Below are positions 54,389 to 64,000 of a stretch of 64,000 bases of DNA, piece after piece. The notes under the pieces were generated by a model. That model saw nothing but the letters and a program-made list of their open reading frames with translations. It ran no database searches and was not told the DNA's origin. The stretch is from Calocera cornea HHB12733 (Eukaryota > Basidiomycota > Dacrymycetes > Dacrymycetales > Dacrymycetaceae): assembly GCA_001632435.1 (NCBI GenBank), contig KV423915.1, positions 247,653 to 311,652 on the forward strand, read 5' to 3'. How positions within the stretch are numbered: position 1 is the stretch's first letter; every line of letters starts with the position of its first letter. The position numbers and the translations under genes are program-made.

Positions 54389-56277
54389 ATGCACCTCCTC
54401 CGCCCGGCCTCCCGCCCGCTCGGCCCGCCCGCCCACCACCTCACCCGCTTCCGGCTCCTCTCCACCACCCCCGCCCGCCTCGCAGAGCCCTCCGACCCCG
54501 GTGCTCCCCCCGCCGGGCCCCTTCTGCCTGGGAACGGCCGGGGCGCGGGCAGGGGGATGGACATGACCGTCATGCTCGCTGGAGGGCTGGTTGACTGTGC
54601 GCATACATCTACTCTTTTCTCTCTTTTTTTCTGGTGGAGCAGCTTGGCTCACGCGGGGGTACAGTGACCCCAGCGATTGTTAGAGCGCCTCCCAAGGCCA
54701 AGCCGAAGCCGCCTCCTGACGAGCAACAGCAGCACCAGGGTCTGCCGAAACTCCGCTCCCTCGGACAGCGGCTCGGAGAGCGCCGGCAGCCGGAGTACGC
54801 GCCTCCCGGCCCTGGCTCTGCACCTCCGACGATCCCCATCCCTGGCCAGAGCGCAGCAGCAGCAGCCGGCGAGCCAGGGCAGTTCGACGACTCCCCGCTC
54901 GACTACACCGATGCTGCCCCGGTGCGGCTGAAAGTCGCCCAGTCGCATGCTGCGCTGACGTCGGGGGAGAGAGGCGTGGGCGACTTTGCTGCGCAGGGCG
55001 GGCGGGAGCAGGGTGCCGAAAGGCAGGGGCAGAGGCGGGGGCAGGGCACTGGCGACCGGCCTCCTAGGCAGTATCAGCAGCATCAGCGGCAAGGCTTCCC
55101 CCCGAACCAGCAGCTGCATGGGCGCCTGCGCGAGCAGAACCAGCCGCGCGAGGGGGGAAGGAAGCTGTTTGGCCCTGAGGCGAGGCACGTCGGTGCTGCT
55201 GATGCTGGGCAAGGCGGTGGGGAAGGAGGAGCATGGGGCGAGGGACAGGGGCGGGGGCAGGGGGAGAGGAGGCTCTTCGGCGATCGCGGGAGCGGGGAGG
55301 GGAGGGTACTGGCCGGCGGGTACAGAGGCAGGGGCTCCAGCCCGCGTGGACGAGGGCAGGGCCAGGGCCAGGGGTTTACCCAATATGCTGGGCGGGGTGC
55401 CGGGCAAGCGCGGGGCGGTGGTGGGCGCGGGCGTGGGATGCGCGGTGGGCGCGGTGGGCGAGGCCGGGGTGGTGCGCGCTCGCGCGGGCGAGGGGGCGGC
55501 GACCGCGAGCTCGACCCGGCGGAAGCGGAGGAGGAGGAGGGGGAGGACGACGGCGAGGTGTCGGAGGAGCAAGTGCTCAAAGTGGACCAGACATTCTCCC
55601 GCTGGTCCTCCTTGTACAACATGCACCCCGTCCCGTCCGTCCCGGCCATCCTGCGCCGAGCGGGAACGGCGGGGCTGCCTGCGCCTGCTAAGGGCGAGGG
55701 CGAGGGCGAGGGCGAGGGCGAGGGCGAGGAGGAGGCGCTGGACGTGCGCGCGCTCGCCCCCCGGCTGGGGAACGACCTGCTCGTCCCTGTGCTCACGAGG
55801 CGGAGGCGGGCGTTCGTCCAGCCCGGGCTGGAGGCCCCCGCCCTGGAGGAGGATCCCAGTTCGCAGGCGCTGGTCACACAACAGCAACAGCAGCAGCAAG
55901 CGCAAGTGCAAGTCCCGCGAATCACCCTCAGCCACCCGCTCGACGGGGACAACATCCTCGAGTCCCACCTGGGCGACTACACGCGATACACGGCCCTCTC
56001 GCGCTCCACATCACCCCTCTCGACGCCCGGCCCGTCCCTCTCAGCTTCGCTGCCGGCCCGCCCGCTCACCCCGGCCCAAGCAGGCGCGCTCGCCCTCGTG
56101 CAGAACCCCACTCTGGATCTGGCGGACACACGCCAGGCGCAGCGCGAGCTCGGCCAGGTCGTCCAGGGGAAAGTGCGCATGCGGCTCGTGAGGCTCGAGG
56201 CGCCCAGGGGGTCGTACAAGCGCGCGGGGGTCAGGCAGGCGCAGAATGGTTCGGCCGTCCACGCCAACGTTTCGTAG
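54389..56277 (+). CDS. RG-rich, probably mitochondrial protein
   Basis: Exons 54389-54596 and 54665-56277 (68-bp phase-1 intron) give 606 residues. The N terminus looks like a mitochondrial presequence: basic, no acids, with RFRLLSTTPARL, a typical processing region. The centre is very Gly/Arg/Gln-rich with RGG-type tracts (GRGMRGGRGGRGRGG), as in RNA-binding proteins. It is followed by an acidic tract, VDQTFSRWSSLYNMHPVPSV, a (GE)n run and a Gln run. The last 80 residues (ALVQNPTLDLADTRQAQREL) look structured. The splice rescues one continuous frame. I infer a mitochondrial RNA-associated or mitoribosome-associated protein; no family was recognised. Confidence 0.62.
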
Positions 56278-56658
56278 TTGTGTTGGTGGACAAACTGAGT
56301 AGACGGACGAGGGAATCAAAGCACTCTTCTGAACTATAGTACGCACGGAGGTGTGGTGCTTGGGGTATCGCACGCTGTCTGACCGGCTAGAGCCGGTGTA
56401 CAGAGCAGTTGTACGGCTGCCACTCTTCAGTCCTGCAGCCGTCACTCCAGATACCTGCCTGCCTCCCCGAGGCAGCCGATAGGATCGATCTCCGCATCTC
56501 GGCCACCAAAAATGAAGATCGACGTCGTTAGATTTCATTGCTTTTGACTACTACACATGATAACCCGAGGATTCAGCCACAGCGGCGTTCTAGTTGGCAT
56601 TCAGTTTTGCATTGCATTACAGGCCAGGTCGGTTCCTGGTTCGGTCTCGGTCCGTTGT
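56278..56658. other. Convergent 3' spacer
   Basis: Between the RG-rich gene (plus) and enolase (minus). No gene seen. Confidence 0.45.
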
Positions 56659-58273
<1,615 letters not shown>

Positions 58274-59091
58274 GTTTTACGGTAAGGTGTTGGGGGAAGG
58301 TGAGAGTAAGAGTAAAAGATGTGCAGCTGTATCGGTTGCGAGGATGGGGCGCGGTATGTGGCTTGTGCGGTTGGGCTCGGGACCGTCGGACTATCACCTG
58401 CGCGCGGCAGCACCCCCGAGTGACGTGACTTTCCTTGGACATCCTCCCTTCCACGCCGCTACCGCCCCTCCCGCCGGGCTTGCGCCGAGCCCCTGATGCG
58501 CTACTGCTGCTGGGAGCTGCAACAGCCCCTGCAACAGACAGCCAGACGGCACCGAAAATTTTTACACCGTCCCATGTATGCCATCTCCACCCAGAACAGG
58601 CAACTCCACCGAGGTTATTGCGGCCTGCGGATCGTAACCCTCTTCCGCCCGCACGCTGTTCGCCGACGACCCCGGCTCCGAACGCGCGAACTAGTACGGC
58701 ATGTCTGACTCGCCCAACGCCCAGCATCCAGCAACCGACGCGGTCCAGTCACGCTTAATACATTCCAAACACGCAATTTTGCCTGCTTCACTCGTGCGCC
58801 GTCGTCCAGGCACGTGTGATGTTCCTCGGCCCTCGGCCCGCAGCGTCCAACAACGTTCGCCCACGCGTTATCAAACATCTAATAAGATTGAGCAAGAACA
58901 TATTTTACAGATCGATGAGCCTCATCCGCATCCTAGTCCAAGGTTGAAAGGTAACAACAGGTATATACATCAGGCTCGCTCCTCGTTGAGCAACAGACGC
59001 TGAAGAATGCCGGGAATACAGCAGAAATGCGTCGAGGGTCAGGATATCCGTCCCCGGCCACACCGGCCTGGTGTTTGACAACGGGCGACAA
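58274..59091. other. Enolase promoter and spacer
   Basis: Minus-strand CT-rich leader directly before the enolase ATG, and GC-rich upstream sequence. No gene seen. Confidence 0.45.
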
Positions 59092-61145
59092 TCAGTCGTC
59101 GAACTGCGGGCCCATGCCGGCCGGGTGCGGCTGGAACAGCCCAAACCCGTTGTTCCAGTCCTCGACTCTCCGACGAGCCATGATGGACACTGTCACACCT
59201 ATCAGCACGCGCTCTGCAGCAACAGCCAGATCGGGAACTCACGAGTGCTCGTGGATGTGCCCAGGAAGCCCGTGGACAGGCTCAGCATGACGCTGTCCAG
59301 CAGGGTGGGGTACCACATCCCGTACTTGTCCACCGTCTGCTCGCGCTCATGGTCGATGAGCGTCCACCCGGCGCGCACGGCCTCATACAAGAACCCCTTG
59401 TCCGTCTCGTCCGTCGTCATCAGATACCGCTCGGGCGCGTAGCCGAGCCGCTCGGTAAGGTTGCCCTTGATCAGCTCGATCCGCTCCACATGGTCCGCCA
59501 CCGTGGGCAGGCACTCGGGCCTGTCGTGCGGGCAGAGCTTGGCAAAGTCCCCACGGCGGATGTGGATACCGATGAACTACGATGACTCGGTCAGAATTCC
59601 TCTGCGCCCGCACAAGGTTACTCACAGGAGGGATGGACGCCCCTGGCCGGTCGGTAACCTTGAAAGCCCTCCTCAGGTACCCCTTTGCGATCTCCTCCAG
59701 ATCCGGGTTCCACCTTGCATATCGCCCCACGCTGCCCCAAGCGCCACCCCACCTGCCCGCCGAAGTTCTGCCCGTGTACTCCTGATGCACTTCCAGGCCC
59801 GTCTCCGAGATAAAGTATAAAAAGTCGAAGCAGGCTATATGCTCGTCTGGCTTGGGATCGGCCATGGGGATGTGTTTCTGCTTTACAAACTCCTTGAGCT
59901 CGTTCGACGGCTGCAGGTAGTACTGCGAGAGCGGGTTCGGCTGCGGCTGCGCGATGTTGCTGATGTTCTCGAAGCTGATCGGCTCCCAGGGCATCGCCCT
60001 GCGGAAAGAGGGCGGGATCGGGGTATAGTGCACATCTGCGTCCTTGTCAACTCGGCTCCTTTCTGGAATCGACATCACCACTCACTGAGCATGTACACCC
60101 CCGGCTCCTCCGCCGCCCGCGCGTGAATACAACCATCATCGCACGTAGTTAACCAGGTCGACCAGCAGCCAATCACGTCCGTCTCCGGGGGCTCCTCGAG
60201 CAGCCCCTCCTCGACGCCGAAGATCCTGATTGTGTGCGGCTGCATGCTCTTGAGCTCGTGCATCTCCACGATAGGCGTGCCGATCTCGTGCGCGAGCCGC
60301 GGGAGGTCGAAGATCTGGCTGAAGGTGATGAACCCCGCGGAGAGGCCGTGGCCACCGACGAGATGTGCCTACAACCACTGGTTAATGACGATTCGGGTGT
60401 AGCTCGCAGTACTGCTTACATTATCGGGAGGGAACGGAGGGAGGATGGGGATTCGACCCGTCATTTTTGCAAGGTGTATTACTTTGCACGCGATGAGTAT
60501 TCTTACTCTCATCATTCGTAGATATGGCGCTTACAATTAAACGCCATCATTACATCATTCGTCCATCCTGCGTGATACCATGCGGTGATATACTTCTTAT
60601 CGGTCCTCAAATTAGCTATGGAAAGTTAGAAAGTAGATTCCTGAGAACGGATAAGACGCACTCCTGAAACTGCTCTTCTGCCCCTGCATCCTCAGCGCGC
60701 CCTCGCTCGCTGTCTTCGGCCGCTTCCTCTGCCACCCGTAGAACTTGAGGTTCGTGGGCGCCGCTGGTATGTACTTCTGCACATGCCGCTGGTCTACGGA
60801 GAGGATGACCGCGAGCGCGCAAAACAGAGCTATGCACGCGACGAGCTGGAGGAGCCTGCGTCTCGGACGGAACGAGCGCCTGCCGGAGGAGGGGAAGTCG
60901 AGGGGCGACGCGGGGCGCTGGGGCATCGGCGACGTCGTCCTGCGGAGCGGCATGGATGACGTCGGCCGGGTAATGGTGATCGGGGCGATGTTTGGCGATG
61001 GGCTGCGGCGGAGGGGCTCGAGCTCGCCGCCCGAGTACTTGCGCGGGCCCGGCGAGCTGGCGCCGTACGGGTGCAGGTGCAGGTTCGACATGGACGTGCT
61101 CGCCGCGTCGACCGTGTAGAGCCCGCCGGCTGTGGCAGACGACAT
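59092..61145 (-). CDS. GDP-fucose O-fucosyltransferase-like membrane glycosyltransferase
   Basis: Seven exons: 60662-61145, 60535-60615, 60420-60481, 60086-60368, 59626-60035, 59243-59576 and 59092-59189; total 583 residues. Type II membrane topology: Ser/Pro-rich cytosolic tail, basic RRSFRPRRR, then one transmembrane helix at about 98-117 (LLQLVACIALFCALAVILSV). The lumenal part has KYITAWYHAGWTNDVMMAFN, LVGGHGLSAGFITFSQIFDL, and the GDP-fucose-binding signature FIGIHIRRGDF (447-451 RRGDF). It ends with MWYPTLLDSVMLSLSTGFLG and ARRVEDW. This pattern fits the fungal O-FucT-like family, likely in the Golgi or ER. Fungi generally lack well-defined O-fucosylation, so the true donor is open. Confidence 0.82.
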
Positions 61146-61721
61146 GGACTGCTTGTGCGGCTCGGCTTGGCGCCTGGGCGGATTTGGGCGAGGGAGGCGG
61201 CTGGGCGCTCGCGTGGGTTAATCACGCGCTGGCCGGAAGGGGACAAGGTTCGATGCTTTGCAGCCGGAGGCGAGCTAGCACGGACGCAGTCAACAGACAC
61301 CCCCGGACGGCGAGGAGGGCTCAAGGAGGTCGTGGACGTCGAGCAGAGGGCTGAGCGCCGACGTGGTTGGAGATAGCCATTAATGGTCTGCGGCTCGACT
61401 CGGCTGCGGATAGACACATGTACAGGTGCAGAGATCCCTGGGCGCGGCACACGGAGGCGCAAGGCGGCTCAGTCAGTCAGGGGCTGGCCCGTCCCGAGTC
61501 AATATTCTTCTCCGTCACCCGCACCCATTGGAGACATCGTCGCACAGTTCCCGCCCCACATCGAACGTCTTACCCGTTCTGCACGGGCGCCTGGTGAATC
61601 GTTACCCGCTCACTGCTGTGCGCTCGTCACTGTGAAATTATGTACCGACTGCCGATATGCTACTAGGCTCCGCTCTATGGGTACTTTTACATGTATGTAC
61701 GTGTCTCATCCATTGTCGCAC
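61146..61721. other. Intergenic region
   Basis: Promoter of the glycosyltransferase gene (minus) and 3' flank of the next minus-strand gene. No gene seen. Confidence 0.4.
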
Positions 61722-63605
61722 TCAGTGCGCACTGGGCCCGCTCGCAACCCAGACATCCCACAGCCCCTGCCTCGCCTTACAGTCCCCGATACACCTAGCA
61801 AACTGCAAGACATTCCAGACATCCTCGAAGTTCGTCGCCAGCCCGAGGCTGACGCGTACCACGCCTAGCTCGCGCCCGACCCAGTGCTCAAAGTCCTTGT
61901 ATGTCACCCCGGGCTTGAGTAGCGACATGTTGTGCTCAATGCCGAGGATCGCCGCTGCCCCGCCGGGGTTGCATACGCAGCCGGTGCGGAGTGAGATCCG
62001 CCGTTGCGCAGCCGCATGCTCGATGAATGAGTTCGGCAACATCTTACCATCGGGCTAAAAACTGTCAGACAAGATCTCCAGGTTGACGAAAAGAATCTCA
62101 CATCGAAAAACATCATGGAAACAGTAAACCCAACCTCCTTCCCTACGACCTGCCAGCGGTCCTTGGACTCCGGCACCTTGCTCGGCAACCGTGAAAGGAT
62201 CTTGAGCACAGGTCTTCCAGTCGTATCATGTGTCAGCTTCTGGAGTTCTGTAGACAGGAAGGCGAACAGCGGGCTGAGCCGTTGTGGTATTAATGGCAGC
62301 TTGGGGGCGAGCCACCGCAGCCCGTTCGTTATGGCAGGCAGGCCGAGGTAGTTGATCGTCCCGTCCTGCACAGCACCGCATGAGCACCGCCCGGTCTATT
62401 TCGGACAGTCCAGCACAACGCACCTCGAATTGTTCGTACATATCCAGCGCCATCGTCACGAGCGTGCCCGGGACCTGGACAACGTCGACGGTGCCGCCCG
62501 CGAACCACGGCCGGCGGAGGTGGCGCAGAAAGCTCTCCTTGACAATGAGCGCGCCGATGCCCGTCGGGTAGCCGAACATCTTGTAGAAGCTGACGGCGAG
62601 CGCGTCCACCCCCGGGTTCTCCCGGAGCGAGATCGGCGTCGTGGGTGCCAGCGCGGCGGCATCGACGACTGTGTGCCAGCCGAGGGAAGACGCATGCTCG
62701 GCGACCGAAAGGGGCGTTTTGGTATTGGAGATGTTGGACATGCCTGTAATGACGTAGAGGGAAGAAGCTCCCTTTTGTGGTGCGTGACTTGTCAGCATCG
62801 CCTGTGCAACGCGATGATCGTATCAGCGATAGCATCTCCCAGGGCGCTAATTTAGGCTCGCACCTTAGCGTCCTCAATATTGATGCCGCCATGAGGCTGG
62901 CATGGGAGGTACACGACCTCCGCGCCGGCGTGCGATGCGAACTGGCGAATTCCGTTCACCGAATTATGACTGTCGGAAGGGAGGAGGTACGTGCTTCCCT
63001 GCTGGAAGGGGTACGATTCGCCGATAAGCTTGAGCGCACCCGTCGCGTTTGCCGAGAAGACGACGGTGTAGCCCGGAGGTGCGTCGAAGAACTTGAGTAC
63101 CTCGCGGCGTGCTTCCGCCGCGTGACGAGCTGATACGGCCGAGCTGAGACCCTTGATGAGAAGGCGGGCTGGAAAGAGAAGCAGACCGGACCCACCTGTT
63201 ACTGACCGAGTGGGTGTTGCCCATTACGCTCTGCGCAAGAAACTCGGTGTGTGCGCGCACGAGGCTCTCCGGGTACAGATTGCCCCCCATGTAGTCCATG
63301 TAGGTCTCCTTGCAATTTCCAAGTCGGGAAAAGTCTTGCTTGCGCAGGTTGTCCAGGGCAGCAGTTTCGCGGTATTCAGGGTAAGTGTTCAGGAACTGCG
63401 TATATGCGGGTTGGATGGCAGCGGAGGAGGGGTCCTTGCGAGATAACGTGGGGAAGGTGTCGTGAGGAGCATTCTCGCGAACCTTTTCCTCTCCATCGCT
63501 TATAATGGAGTGGATAGAACCAGACGAAGGGATACATGAGAGGCGATCACGGACAGAGCGCTTGACCAGCTGGGGTGAGTTGGGGGAGGACTGCGCGTTG
63601 CCCAT
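61722..63605 (-). CDS. Molybd. cofactor sulfurase-like PLP enzyme (class V aminotransferase)
   Basis: Five exons: 63196-63605, 62864-63143, 62424-62801, 62102-62365 and 61722-62054; total 554 residues. PLP-dependent cysteine desulfurase fold. MDYMGGNLYPESL and VMGNTHSVSN begin the domain, VVDAAALAP holds the PLP aspartate (D277), SFYKMFGYPTG the Schiff-base lysine (K304), and LRTGCVCNPGG the sulfur-carrying cysteine (C472). These match the N-terminal domain of MoCo sulfurases (ABA3/HxB). The MOSC domain that normally follows is absent, and no frame downstream supplies it. The start MGNAQSS fits an N-myristoylation site; an upstream in-frame ATG at 63770 would mask it. Substrate uncertain. Confidence 0.83.
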
Positions 63606-64000
63606 GGTGATCGAACAAGAAAGGGAGGGAACCACAGGGGCTTCCCGAGGTTGTCCGTTCACGGGTTTATCTATGCAAGGGTGGGACCTCCGAGATGAAA
63701 ATGAGTCTGTCGCGGGACCCCCGGGCCATGAGGCAGCATCGGCACCAGTGATGCCGGTGAGTCTTCCCATGATATGTCACTGCACGGAATAGGGGAGGGG
63801 CGCAAGAAAGCCGGGATTCCGAGGCTTCGGACGGAGCACCATGGGAATCTTGGGGTGGACGGAGGTTCAGACCCGTCATGTGCCGGCACGGCCCGTCCGA
63901 ATGACCACTCCGGTAGACTGATAGACATAGCCACCAACGGGACGAAAAGCCAGATAAGAAACCCGACCGGACAGACGACGAGCTAGTTGGCGGGGTAACG
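63606..64000. other. Right-edge region
   Basis: Promoter of the MoCo-sulfurase-like gene (minus). Overlapping short frames only; nothing supported. Confidence 0.4.

Noticed and set aside
54649..55968. 439-codon minus-strand frame
   Set aside because: Antisense to the RG-rich gene; its Leu/Pro-rich translation mirrors the Gly/Gln/Arg codons of the sense strand.

Overview
The window is nuclear DNA of a filamentous basidiomycete, most likely an Agaricomycete. The grounds are GC-rich genes cut by many 50-60 bp GT-AG introns, TATA boxes 70-100 bp before start codons, an intron-bearing tRNA gene, a Met8-Met1 fused siroheme synthase, and other fungal-type genes such as an Ole1-type desaturase with a fused cytochrome b5 domain. 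The polypore-like flavour is inference. All exon models were built by eye from splice signals and reading frame; each model given with exon coordinates sums to a whole number of codons.

Layout. 1-4.7 kb: mostly unassigned, with one intronless bZIP factor (minus, 1578-2390). 4.7-5.7 kb: a six-exon small secreted protein, followed by a MITE-like palindrome (about 5830-5994). 6.6-11.5 kb: two tandem 12-exon stearoyl-CoA desaturase genes that share promoter blocks and a 3-nt microexon. 11.9-17.2 kb: condensin SMC4. 17.4-18.9 kb: an APH-type kinase-fold protein. 19.2 kb: tRNA-Pro(AGG), followed by 3 kb with no convincing gene. 22.3-28.5 kb: an intronless TPR-CHAT protein and an SKT5/CHS4-like Sel1-repeat protein ending in a CaaX box. 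30.8-32.9 kb: siroheme synthase. 36-40.3 kb: a small charged protein, UDP-glucose 4-epimerase and a zinc-ribbon protein. 46.8-49.3 kb: the cohesin loader Scc4/Mau2. 49.6-64 kb: a Q/P-rich protein, a zinc alcohol dehydrogenase, a coiled-coil protein, a mitochondrial-looking RG-rich protein, enolase, an O-fucosyltransferase-like membrane enzyme and a molybdenum-cofactor-sulfurase-like PLP enzyme.

The most unusual content lies in the gene-poor, less GC-rich stretches between 30 and 46 kb. There I find a set of tiny secreted-peptide genes. Each has a TATA-type box 65-95 bp upstream, a first exon that is almost exactly the signal peptide (70 nt in three genes), and a phase-1 intron directly after it. 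Two are tandem duplicates (44.3 and 45.4 kb) predicted to release a short peptide with two cysteines after a Lys-Arg kexin site. A third (41.96-42.95 kb) is built from four serial phase-0 exons, each coding one copy of a cysteine-containing repeat. This looks like an uncharacterised family of processed secreted peptides.

Functionally, the housekeeping genes cover chromosome structure (SMC4, Scc4), membrane lipid desaturation, cell-wall chitin synthesis (SKT5), galactose metabolism, glycolysis and siroheme supply. Apart from the tandem desaturases and the peptide set, I see no functional cluster.
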